Source of the DNA: Anaeramoeba flamelloides
Lineage: Eukaryota > Metamonada > Anaeramoebidae
DNA length: 64,000 nucleotides
NCBI GenBank assembly: GCA_027625915.1
Contig: JANTQA010000019.1
Coordinates: 1,245,001 to 1,309,000 of the forward strand
Direction: 5' to 3'
Numbering within the stretch: position 1 is the stretch's first letter; the number at the start of each line of letters is the position of its first letter. A model generated the notes under the pieces. That model saw only the letters and a list, made by a program, of their open reading frames with translations. It searched no databases and had not been told where the DNA came from. Below, in pieces: positions 37,660 through 48,561 of the stretch. Made by a program: the position numbers and the translations under genes.

Positions 37660-38192
37660 TAAACTAAAATTCAAAATTTTCCACACAGCTAAACCGTTCC
37701 AAACAATCACAATAATACAATTTCATTGAAATTTGAGATAATTTTGATTTTTTGAAAAATATGGAAATCATTTTTTCATCTTTTCGTTATTTTTTTCATT
37801 TCATTTTTTGAATTACCTAATTTATTTTGTTCGATCAAAATTTTTTTCAACATTTGATATTGTGTTGAAGTCAAGTTGTTCAAAATAGAAGAACTCAAAT
37901 AAAATTAATTGGTATTATCTGACCATTTGATCGATCAATATTCCTAATAGAATTTAAACAAATTTACTAATGTATTTTTTTGTTTTGTTCTCTCCAAAAT
38001 TTTTAACACACCCATGATTTATTTGTATTGATAATTATTTATTTATTGTTTTGTGAGTATTGTAATCTATAAAGAAGTGTTAACATTTCAATTAGTGAAA
38101 AGTTCCAATTTGGTATTTCTTCGTGATGTGATTAAATAAGTTTTTTTTTTTCACAAATCGAATTTTGGTGTGTTAAAAATTTTGAATTGGGG

Positions 38193-38199
<7 letters not shown>
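37660..38199 (-). mobile_element. Tc1/mariner-like MITE family C, copy C2
   Basis: About 540 bp bounded by (TA)n at 37650-37660 and a long (TA)n at 38198-38223. Ends TAAACTAAAATTCAAAATTT and the complement of AAAATTTTGAATTGGGGTTT; it aligns along its length with C1 (44680-45210) in inverted orientation (shared CATTTGATCGATCAA and ATTTTTTTCAA). No coding capacity. Confidence 0.75.
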
Positions 38200-38223
<24 letters not shown>

Positions 38224-38329
38224 GAGCAATGGTTTAAATATCTATTAAAAACACAATTCGAAAAGGGGTATAACACCTTGTTCCCACCAATTAAGAAGGA
38301 TTCATTATATTTTTAAAAAAGAACTCAGA

Positions 38330-38625
38330 ATTTTAGAAAAAAAATCTATTTCGAGACAAATTTAAAGATTGAAATAAAAATATTTAGATTGTAAATTGCA
38401 AAAAATCTTTCTTAAATTTATGGCGAAATGTAGATTAGTTGGTAAAAAATATAATTTTTTTTGAAATTAAATAATTAACGAATAAATTTTTTCATACAAA
38501 TTATTTTCACACACTGAAAAGATATTCTAAATAAAATTAGCTTATAAAAATGAAAAACAAACAATTCTTTTTTAAGGTTTTTCAATTGTTTATTTTTGAG
38601 TTAATCTTTAGAAATTACAAAAGTA
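38330..38625 (+). repeat. dispersed repeat E, copy 2
   Basis: Same orientation as 19620-19965, with shared ordered words GACAAATTTAAAG, TTCTTAAATTTATG-like and AAATGTAGATTAG. Confidence 0.5.
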
Positions 38626-38812
38626 AAAAAAATTTTTCCTTTTGGGTGTTCTAAATATTATTTTTAAAACACATAAATATTATTATCATCGATTTCCTTT
38701 TTTCTATTTCTTAAAGTAACTCTAAAAAAAATATTTCAAAAATCTGCATTTTTTTAATCATTGATCATTAGTAGAAAATAAAATAATTTATTAAGCGATA
38801 ATATTTTAATTT

Positions 38813-39107
38813 AGATTGTTTTTGAATTACAGAAACTATTAGGATCATCGATCACTAATCTAATTTCCCCACAACTACAACATAATTTAATTTTAGATGA
38901 ATCAATGGAGATACTTATCCCTTAAAAGAAAAAAGTAATTGAAAAGGATATTAAAATTTTTCCCCAATTCTACAATTACAAAGAACTATTTCGAAGAATT
39001 ATGTTATGTCAAAGAAAAAATGTAGAAATTTTCTCGCAAAGAGATTTGAAATTATTACAAGATGATCTTGGAAAAAATCAAATTTCTCATTTTTTTATTC
39101 TTTAACT
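38813..39107 (+). pseudogene. exon-like frame with one in-frame TAA, unrecognised
   Basis: After the acceptor-like TTTTAATTTAG, a frame runs IVFELQKLLGSSITNL and onward to a TAA at about 38921, then stays open in the same frame for 57 more codons (includes IFPQFYNYKELFRRIML and FSQRDLKLLQDDLGK) to TAA at 39105-39107. No GT-AG intron can remove the first stop. Two long open stretches in the same frame in such A+T-rich DNA suggest a decayed last exon. No family recognised; no upstream exons found. Confidence 0.35.
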
Positions 39108-39164
39108 CTCAATTTCAAATTTCATTTCCTTCGTAATTAAAAAGAATAAAAAAAAATATTAATA

Positions 39165-40763
39165 ATGAGTGAAAGTGAAGATCGAGACGAATATAATTTC
39201 GTCATCAGTTACCCAATGAAACAAGAACTCGAAATCAGAAAAATTGCAAAATTGAAAAGACAACAAACAAACAAAAAGTGGAACAAATTTATCAAAAAAC
39301 AAGGAGGAGGGAATCTTATTATCAAAAAAAATTCCAAGTTAAAAAAGCTAGTGAGGTAATAAATCTTTCACACTGAACAATGGTTTATAAAACATCTATA
39401 ATCTAAACTCAACTTTAACTTTTTTTTTTTAATTTTTATTTTTTCTTCAATTTATTAAACATTTTTTCAAAAACAAATTTTTTTTCTCATTAAAAACAAA
39501 ACACAAACAAACCATTCAACCAAATTAACTTTGTTCAATGAAAATAAACCAAACAAACTTCACACACAAATGTTGAATAAATTCATAAAATTTACACAAA
39601 AACATCGACCAAAACAAAAAAAAACAAAATAATAATACAAATTCACATGAATAAAAATTAAAATGTATTCATTCCAAAGATCTGGTATTCCAAATAAACA
39701 CCGGCGGGTATTATGGCAATCTTTGACGTCGTCAAAAGAGCACCTTGAAGCAAACCAGGGATATTACGATTCGCTGTTGAAAAGGAATAAAGACGGAAAA
39801 TCAAGTGCAACAAGGCAAATTGATAACGATTTAAAACGAACCTTTCCGGGCCACCCATATTTTGACGAAGAAGAAAACCTTTTAAAGCTTCGAAATGTCC
39901 TCTGTGCATACTCGTGGAGAAACACAAAAATCGGGTATTGCCAGTCGATGAATTTCATTGTCGGCCTCTTGTTAATTTTGGGATTTAAAGAGGAGGAGGC
40001 CTTTTGGATGTTTGTTGCCATTGTTGAGGTGATCATGCCGAAAACGTCTTATTCAAGAGACCTAATCGATGCCCATATTGATCAGAAGACACTCCTGTCG
40101 TTGATGCTTAAGAGAATCAATAAAATTGGGAAGCACATTGTCAAGCATGACGTCTCTTTGCAGCTGATCACCCAGCAATGGTTTCTTTGCTTATACATTA
40201 GCTGTCTGCCAACAGAAATCACGCTAAGAATTTTGGACGTCTTTTTTTTTGAGGGGAATAAAATTCTGTTTCGCGTGGCGCTCGCATTATTTAAGCTATC
40301 CCAAAAGGAAATCTTGGAACAAAACGAGCCTGGCTTGCTGTTTATGAAAATAAAGGAATTGCCAAATAATGTTGTTAGCGCAGATAACTTATTAAAATGC
40401 GCCTTTGCACTTAAGGCATTCTCTAGAAAAGAAATTAACAAACAACGTAAATTTTGGGGGCCGAAAGTGCAAGAAGAGATGAACCGCCTCAATAAGGTTC
40501 GTACACAAATGAAAGAAAGAAAACTAAAAAAATTGGAAGAAAAAAAAAAAAAAAAAAAAATCAAAGATCGTGAAGACAGGAAAAAAAGAAGAAAAGAATT
40601 ATTGGAAAAAGAAGGGTGGAGCAGTTCTTTTGATGAAAAAGATTATAAAAAACAAATAGAAATTGAAAAGGAAGAAGAAAACGAAAATGAAAATGAATCA
40701 AAATTAAAAACCATTTTGGTTGTGAATGAAAAGGAAAAGGAAAAGGAAAAGGAAAAGGAAAAG

Positions 40764-40804
<41 letters not shown>

Positions 40805-40850
40805 GGAAATGGAAATGGAAAAGGAAATGGAAAAAGAAAAAAAGAAATAA
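39165..40850 (+). CDS. TBC-domain Rab GTPase-activating protein
   Basis: Exons 39165-39355 and 39680-40850 join in phase 2 (donor GTAATA, acceptor TTCCAAAG) to give 453 residues. Stimulates GTP hydrolysis by Rab GTPases (family knowledge). The TBC domain spans about 65-300: SGIPNKHRRVLW opens it, the arginine finger is Arg117 in IDNDLKR and the glutamine finger is Gln152 in GYCQSMNF, so the dual-finger mechanism is intact. The intron splits the start of the domain. The C-terminus, from about residue 345, is a Lys/Glu/Asn-rich low-complexity tail encoded by tandem AAGGAA and AACGAA hexamers (about 40728-40845). The start Met is preceded by an A-rich leader and followed by an acidic N-terminus. 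The specific Rab substrate cannot be told. Confidence 0.94.
40728..40845 (+). repeat. coding hexamer repeat in TBC tail
   Basis: Tandem AAGGAA units followed by AACGAA units, then a return to AAGGAA/ATGGAA, encoding Lys-Glu, Asn-Glu and Met-Glu repeats. Likely length-variable between individuals (inference). Confidence 0.85.
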
Positions 40851-43185
40851 ATAAAAAAAAAAAAAAGAAAATACTTCTTATCAAGTGGAAAGATTTTGTT
40901 AAGAAAAGAATTTTATAAATACAATACAGCTTTATACAGAAAGAAAATGGTTTTAAGAATTCTTTTCTTAACCCAAAATTTCCACTTTTTTCAAATCTTT
41001 ATTCAAAAAAAAATCGAGAATTATTAAATCCAAAATAAAATTGTAAAAAATATCTTGTTTTTATTTTATCAAATTAATTAATTTTCGATATTCAAATTAT
41101 ATTTCTAAATAAAAATCAAGAATGACTCATGTTTTAAGAACGGTCAAAAAACTTTCACATTATTCAAACCTTTCTTGATCTAAGACAGTGGCTAGAAAAA
41201 TTTTAGCAAAAACAAATATTGTTAATTGGTATCTCCTTAGTTAAGACAAATTATTTAAATAACTTGAGAAATTTGAAAAGAAATATTCTACTAAAATTCT
41301 TATTTTGTCAGATTTGAAATACTCATTGGTAAAATTACAAGATACTGATCCGTCTGGTGACTCCAACTTAGTTTTATGAAAAAAACTTAAACTTTTTTGG
41401 AATACTTCAAATTCTTATAAAAACACTATCTAAATGAAACAATTTCACAAAATCATTTTTCTTCTTTGTTAATTTTACCAACAAAAAAAAAAATATTGGT
41501 AAACTTATTTGTTGATCAAACAAATTTTTTTAATGAAAAATATTGGCAAACCATCCAATATATTATTAACCATTACATTCGATTAATTTTTACATCTAAA
41601 CATTTTGACTAATATCACATTTTTTTTGAGAAAATCAAAGTTTGTTTTCAATATTAAGATTATTAAATTTATCTTAATTTTATTTTATAAATTCACTGCT
41701 CAAAAACCAAAATAAAAATTGTGTAACTCCTATATGTATTTTGCAATTATTTTGAGTATTTTTTATTTTTTCAAATTTTCCAGTTATCAACAATAAAAAT
41801 AATATTAACTATTGGGGTATTGTTAAAAAATTAATGGGAATAGTTATTCAATAAACTAATATATATATATATATATATAAAATATCAAAGATAATAAACT
41901 GAAACAATTTTTACTTATTCTGAAGGAATAATGAAAAATATTTTAATTTGAAATTGAATGAAGAATTATTTCTGGAAGAAATTTGAATTTAAAAAGGTTA
42001 AAAAAGTTTAGAAACTTGGTTTTTTTGATCATATGAAATTTATACAAAAAAGATCTATTACAAAACGAAAAGCCTTAAAATACAAGAAATTTTTCGAAAC
42101 ATAAGAGGGTATTTATTTTTTTTTGGAGTAATTTTTTGGAAAACCATTTAAAATTATTTCTATTTTTTAGGAGAACTGTTTATTTGGTTTAGAGTATGAC
42201 TGGAAAAAATGATTAATTATTTTTTTGAGAGGAAATTTTTTTTATGAAAATTAAATCTTCAATATACATCAGTTGATGTGTTACTCATTTTTATTAATGA
42301 TTTTTTCTTTTAGGAATTATTTTTTAAAAAGTTAGTTTAAAAAATTACAAATATACTCTGCAAAGAAAACAAGTTATAACTCGAATATTTGATAGTGAAA
42401 AAGAGAATTTTTTTTTTTGACTGGAGAAAATATCAAAAAAAGAAATTTAATTCCTCAACTCATATAAAGTTAAGTTTCGTTTCAATTTTTGATTTTTTTT
42501 TTGTTTTGGTTATATGTGTTCCACCCCATACTTATGAAAAAAAGAGAGTTATATATTTTCAAGAAAAAAATTAAATTGAAATCCCAATTTTATTTGAAAA
42601 AAAAAAAAATGAAATTTGTCTCTTTTTTTGTTCCAGTTCCTAAGAAAGAATAGTAAATTCACTCCTCTTTGGCTAATCTTTGAATCATTTTGATTTTAGT
42701 TTTTAAAAAAGAATAAAATGTTGAAAATATTTTTATTTTTTTCAATTTTTACATAAAGATTCTTGGGTGTTTGTTGAACTAAAATTTTGAATCAAGAGAT
42801 GGTTTAAACTATATTCTAATCAAATGAGATCTGAAAATTCATTTTGTAAAAATAATTCAAAAAAAATGATGATACCTGTCTATTCAGACTTATAATTCTG
42901 ATTTTAAATAATTAATTACCCATTTAATTTCAAGTTACCTTTAAAGAAGAAAAACTTTTTTCAATATTTTTATTAAAAAAAATCTTATTTTGTTTAACTT
43001 TTTTTCAGATCATCTACAATATTCTTTTAATATTTTTTAAAAATACATATCAAAAATGTTTTTTTTCGGAAGAATTTATTTTTTAAAAAATACATGATAT
43101 ATGAATACTATTTAAAATCGGTAAGTACATTTTACCATGTTTTTAATTTTTACTTGTGGGGATATGACTGAAAGAGGAATTTTTT
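40851..43185. other. intergenic, no firm feature
   Basis: 3' flank of the TBC gene with a (TA)n tract at about 41860-41878. Short acceptor-like T-rich stretches occur (42163-42168, 43011-43020), but no frame after them persists. Confidence 0.45.
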
Positions 43186-43375
43186 TTTTTTTTGAGTGTC
43201 ACATGATGTTTTAAATTAGAAAATTTTAAACGAAAATACCTTTGCCCGCTCATGTGACAAAATAATAACGAGTGAATATATATTTGAATCCATGGATTTT
43301 CTTTTTTGAACATTTTTTTTAATAAATTTTTGGTTTTATTAAATTGTATTTTTGATTCGAAGAAATGTGCTTAGA
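43186..43375 (+). repeat. dispersed repeat R, weak third copy
   Basis: Begins GAGTGTCACATGATGTT as in the 35.1-kb copy and ends with TTTTTGGTTTTATTAAATTG followed by TTTGATTCGAAGAAATG, matching the other copies loosely. An internal complementary pair TGTCACATGA/TCATGTGACA gives a small hairpin. Confidence 0.35.
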
Positions 43376-43629
43376 CAAATAAGCATAATTAAACATCTAA
43401 TAAATCAATTATATTAACACCTGGAAATTTATTAGAAAAAATCTTTTCTTTTTGAAAAAAAATAAAATTAAAGATCTGCTGTTGAAATAAATAGTTAAAA
43501 ACTAGATCGAAACAATTATTGAATTAAAATATAATTTGAAAATATTTATTGCTAATATTTTAATTAGAAGGGATCAAATCCTTATTAATATTAGATTTCT
43601 TGCACTTTTAATTCTAATTTCTTCTTTTT

Positions 43630-43802
43630 TAGGGAGAAATCCATTTTTACAACTGTATTTTCAAAATTCCCTTTTTAATAATTTTTATCAAAATGAGCCA
43701 AAAGAAAGAATAATATTTCAAAATTTAAAAAAAAGTTTTACATTACTGAAATCAAAAAATAACCCAAAAAGTATAGCCCAAAGAATTCGAAAATATCTTT
43801 AA
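43630..43802 (+). CDS. possible terminal exon, unrecognised
   Basis: A pyrimidine-rich run TTCTAATTTCTTCTTTTTTAG is followed by 57 open codons to TAA (RNPFLQLYFQNSLFNNFYQN and onward, ending IAQRIRKYL). The frame also continues upstream to an ATG at 43536, but that part is hydrophobic and A+T-biased. No partner exons were located and no family is recognised. Confidence 0.3.
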
Positions 43803-44649
43803 ATTTTGAATCAATATTGATAATTATTTCATTTATTCACAATTTGATTTAAAAATAAATCTTGTTAAAATGGTTTAATTACACCTAATATATATTTCTC
43901 AAAAGATGGTTTAAAAATATCCTAATTTCTTGAATCGAACTAAAAATTAGGTGAATTAAATGAAAATAGGATTTTTTCTTCATTTTGGAAATTCACTATT
44001 AATAAAAAGTAATTTATTTTATCAAAAATTTATCAAATAAATATTTTATTATTTGAAATTAAAAATAAAACCATATAAAGAATGAGTAATTGTGTCAAAT
44101 TTTATAGATAAGAGCAATAAATATATGATTTTTATTTATATTTTCTTGATCAATATTTTCATTTTTTTGAATTTAATTTTTTAGTAGGTATGGTAATATA
44201 TTATACTAGGATATACCCAACCCCCATATTGATTAAAATATTAATATATTTGATTAAAGTAAAAGTTTTAATAATTTAATAAAGTATAAACTAGTTAACT
44301 TAAAATAAGTACAATGTACCTATTCCCTCAAAAATTAATGTAATTTATTTTTCAGCGACAATTTTTTATAATTGAATAGCCAATCTAAATACCATACACT
44401 TTCTGAGAATCTGATATTAAACAATTTTTTTTTTTTAAATTCATCAACCAAAATTTTCTTTTCATTTTGTGACTATACCAACTTCTTTAAGGAGAAAAAT
44501 AATGAAAATAATTTTATTCTATTTTTTTTTATTTTAAATGAAGAAAAATGGCAAAATAATCATTTTTTTTTTCAGACATAATTATCTTAACTCTTTCTTG
44601 ATCAAAGATCATTGTTCGTCTACACTGGAATAATTTAAAGTAATAGTGT

Positions 44650-44651
<2 letters not shown>

Positions 44652-44677
<26 letters not shown>
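44652..44677. repeat. (AT)n microsatellite
   Basis: Thirteen AT units directly abutting the left end of MITE copy C1; a shorter (TA)n lies at the right end (45210-45224). Confidence 0.85.
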
Positions 44678-44679
<2 letters not shown>

Positions 44680-44683
<4 letters not shown>

Positions 44684-45210
44684 CCCCATTCCAAAAATTT
44701 GTACACACCCAAAATCAAAAATAGGCAAAAAAAAACCCAATTTATGGTATTTTCCCAAACCTAATATAAAACTACATTGAAGTTACAAAGTATTAATGTT
44801 TTTATAAGTAATCATTTTCATCTAAATAAAAAAAAAAAATTTAAAACTCAAAAATAAAAACAGTGTGTCCAAAATAATGAAACGAGCGGAACAAAAAATG
44901 TATTGGTAAATTTGTTGAAATTTCACCAAACATTGTTGATCGATCAAATGATAAGATACCATCTACCAATTGTATTTGATTTTCCAATTTAACAAACTCA
45001 ACACTAACCTTCTATCAACCATTGAAAAAAATTTTCGAGATCTAACCAAACAGATTTCGTAACTGCAAAAAAGGAAATGAAAACAAAACAAAAAAGACAA
45101 AAAATGAAATTGTTTGTAAAATCAAAATTCTTTCCAATTTGAATTTAAAGTACAGTAATGATGTTCTTTCAACTGTATAAACTGTGTCCAAATTTTTGGA
45201 ATCTAGTTTA
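44680..45210 (+). mobile_element. Tc1/mariner-like MITE family C, copy C1
   Basis: 531 bp with terminal inverted repeats of about 29 bp: TAAACCCCATTCCAAAAATT then TGTACACA at the left; the right end TGTGTCCAAATTTTTGGAAT then CTAGTTTA is the imperfect complement. Flanked on both sides by TA microsatellites. Aligns with C2 and C3. No open frame. Confidence 0.78.
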
Positions 45211-45224
45211 TATATATATATATA

Positions 45225-46217
45225 CTGATAACTATTTTATATGTTTGAAAAAGCCTCTAATTTTCAACAATGGATTAGAATAAGTTTTTTAAGAAAATGA
45301 TAATTTCGTCTTGCTTTTTAATAGCTGATTATCATTTTTTTTTTTTTCAAAATTAGAATTCTAAAGATGTTTTTATTAATGTAACTCAACTGTTTCGTAT
45401 GGCGACATATAAAGAAAAAAAAACTTTGAAAATGTATATTAATCTTGAAAGTTTCAATTTTTTTTAGTTGAGTTAGTAAAATACTAAACTATTCTTTCAA
45501 AATTTGAAATTTGTCTTGCTAATAAAGATTAATAATAAAAAAAATAAAAAGAATTTTTTTTTTTAATTTTCAAATATTTTTTTTGTAAACTATAAATACT
45601 TAATTCCAAGCAAACAATAACTTGCTCTTTCTGATTGAAATTCAAAATTATCCAATATATATATTTCTTTATTTGTAATATTAAAATTTACCCATCAGGA
45701 AAAATATTGGATACTTTTTCATCCTCTTTCAAATAACAACAGTTCTTGAGTTCGGGAATTATTTTTCTAAATATATCATGAGATCAACAAAATTAATATG
45801 GACTTGATTGCTTTAATTTGGAAAATAGTTTAGTTCAAAAAGAATTAATAAAAAAAAAATAATAATTCAAAACAAAAAAAAAAGAAAATTCTTTTTTATT
45901 TTTTTATTTGAAATTAAAAGAAAAACAAACCCAGTAAAAATACCAATGATGATTTTTTTGAATAAATATAATAAAAATGAAGGATTTTTAAAATAAAATG
46001 TAATGAAAAAAAATTAAAAAAAAAAAAAAAAATACGACAAAATATAAAGCCAAAATATATAAGAAAATCAATAAAAAATAACAAATCTGAAAATACTCAA
46101 AAGAATTTGTATCAAATAAGTTTAATAATAATTTAATAATAACAATGATAACCTGAAAAGCATTAAAAAAATTCTTTTTTTTTTTTTTTTTTTTAATTTA
46201 AATATTAATCGTAAAAA
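45225..46217. other. intergenic downstream of ALIX gene
   Basis: 3' flank of the ALIX gene. A short minus-strand stretch at 45692-45770 (KIIPELKNCCYLKEDEKVSN, then IFPDG and a GTAAAT donor) looks exon-like but is isolated. Confidence 0.4.
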
Positions 46218-48522
46218 TTATTTTTTCTTTTTTGGATCTCGATAATTCATCCCACCCATATTTTGATTCGACAAGGGACCAAAATTTTGTTGATTTTGTT
46301 GAAATTGGTTCATTCCACCCATTCTCATTTGGTTTTGGTTTTGGTTTTGGTTTTGGTTTTGGAAATAAGGGTTATAACCTTGGTTTTGGTTTTGGTTCAT
46401 GTTCATAAATCGATTTTGGTTTTGCATTTGGTTCATTCCACCATAATTTACGTTGTTTATTATCCCACCAAGACCACCACCGATTTGTCCTTGATTAAAT
46501 TGGTTCATTCCACCCATTCCCATTCGATTTTGGTTTTGATTCATGTTCATAAATCTATTTTGGTTTTGCATTTGGTTCATCCCACCATAATACATTTGAT
46601 TGTTTTGATTATTTCGGAAACCTTTTGGAATATTCTCATCACTATCACTATCACTATCACTGTCACTATCGCTATCGCTATCTTCATCGCTATCAATATT
46701 ATTGTTATTTTGATTTTGAAATGTATTTTGGGTTTGATATGTATTTTGGGTTTGGTATGTATTTTGGTTTTGATATCGATTTTGGTTTTGGTTTAGGTTT
46801 AGGTTTTGGTTTTGGTTTTGGTTTTGGATTTTGACCTTTGGTAATAATTCAAGTCTTTCTTCCATTTCTAGATTTCTTGCTAAAATCCAATCATCTGCAT
46901 TATTTGAAAGTTCTGAAAGTTTATCTTGTAGACCAGAATAAAAAGAGATACCATCAATACAATTTTTTATGACAGTTGCATGATTTTGGATACCTCTCGT
47001 AATTTTTTGAAGATAGAATTGTGCTTGATTATTGCCCATTTGATTGACATCCTTGGTATTACTCAAATTGTTTTTCTTTTTCTCTTCCTCGAAGGTTGTG
47101 TTTAATGTCTTCAATTCAAATAGTTGGTCTGCCTGTAAATTATAATCTGTTTCGACTAGAACTTTTAAATCGCCAACACGTTCTGAAACGAAATCACCAA
47201 TTATTTCGTCGTATTCTGAAAGTATAGTTGATTTATTAAACTGGGAACTCAATTTAATCAGATCTTCTTCCGTAATTTCATCTAATTTGGTATCAAGCTT
47301 TTTCCTTTTTTCAATCATTTCGTCCAACTGTAATAAAGTTTCCTTTATTTGTTCGACAACAACCTGTGAAGAATTATTCAGGTTTACATTGGTATTTTTA
47401 GGCATACCCTTCATTAATTCTTCTTTTGTTCTCTCAAGTAACTGAAATGATTCAAAATTATTTGAAATAAGTGTTTCAATTTCCTTATCCTTTAATTTCG
47501 CTTGTTGGAATTTGCTCGAATATTGGTTTAAGGCATTCATTAACTTGGAATTTAATTGATTTGATGGCGCCCTCTTCCATTTTTCTCCATATGTTCTTCT
47601 CATGTTGTTATCTTGCTGTTGTTCCTTTTCTAATTTCATACGAATATCATCAAGAAGTTCTTGGCTTGCTTTGGACATTTCATTAATGGTGGTTTGGTTT
47701 TCTAATATTGCTTGGAAACCGCCATTTTCCTTGGCCTTTTGTACACCTTCAAAAACATTCTCTGGAATAGTTCCATTGGGGTCAATGGCATAAATGGATT
47801 CAGGCAAACCAAGGGAAGAATAGCATTCATGAATTAGCTTTGTGTGTTCTTCATTCTGCTCCTTTAAATTGTTTTTTATTAAATTAAACCTTTCAAACGC
47901 TTGTTGTCCGCTTTCTAACGTTTCAGATGATACAAGCCCATTGAAAAAATCTTGTTCAACATACTCTTCGAATTTTGGCAATGGCACATAATTTATTATT
48001 TGGTGAGTTGATAATTTTGTTAATGTGTTCGTTGCTGGTACATCTTCATGATAAAGGATATCATTTTCCTTATTTGCTTCTGTGGTTTCAATCTTGACTT
48101 TTTTTTGAAATTCTTTAACTTTTTGAACAGATTCTTTCCCAATCAATTTATACAAGGGCTTTATTTTATTAAATAATCCCATAGAATACTCTAATCTTGC
48201 GACTTGCATTCCATATTTTCCTTTTGTATTTAAAAATTTGGAATAATAAAAATTTGCGACGGCATGGTAATATAATTTTTTATATTGTAAAATTGGTAAA
48301 AAATTCTATTAATTTTTAAAATAATTTGTTATTTTTTTGAAGATATATATTATTAATTACAATTAGAAATGGTAAAAAGAATAAATTTATTGATATGATT
48401 ATAAAAATTTTTGAAAGGAGTAAATTAAATTATAAAACTAGAATTTTATGCAAAAAAAATATAATTTTCAATTTTTTAGATTTTATTGTTTATTTTTTTT
48501 TTTATAAAAATATGGTTATATT

Positions 48523-48561
<39 letters not shown>

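Noticed and set aside
40561-40884. Phe/Arg/Pro-rich minus-strand frame
   Set aside because: Antisense shadow of the Lys/Glu/Asn hexamer repeats in the TBC gene.
45692-45770. Exon-like minus-strand stretch with GTAAAT donor
   Set aside because: Only about 25 residues, with a possible continuation at 45600-45640, but no upstream exon and no similarity; too weak to call.
46263-46834. Long Val/Leu/Tyr-rich plus-strand frames
   Set aside because: Antisense shadows of the Asn-Gln and Asp-Ser repeats in the ALIX tail.
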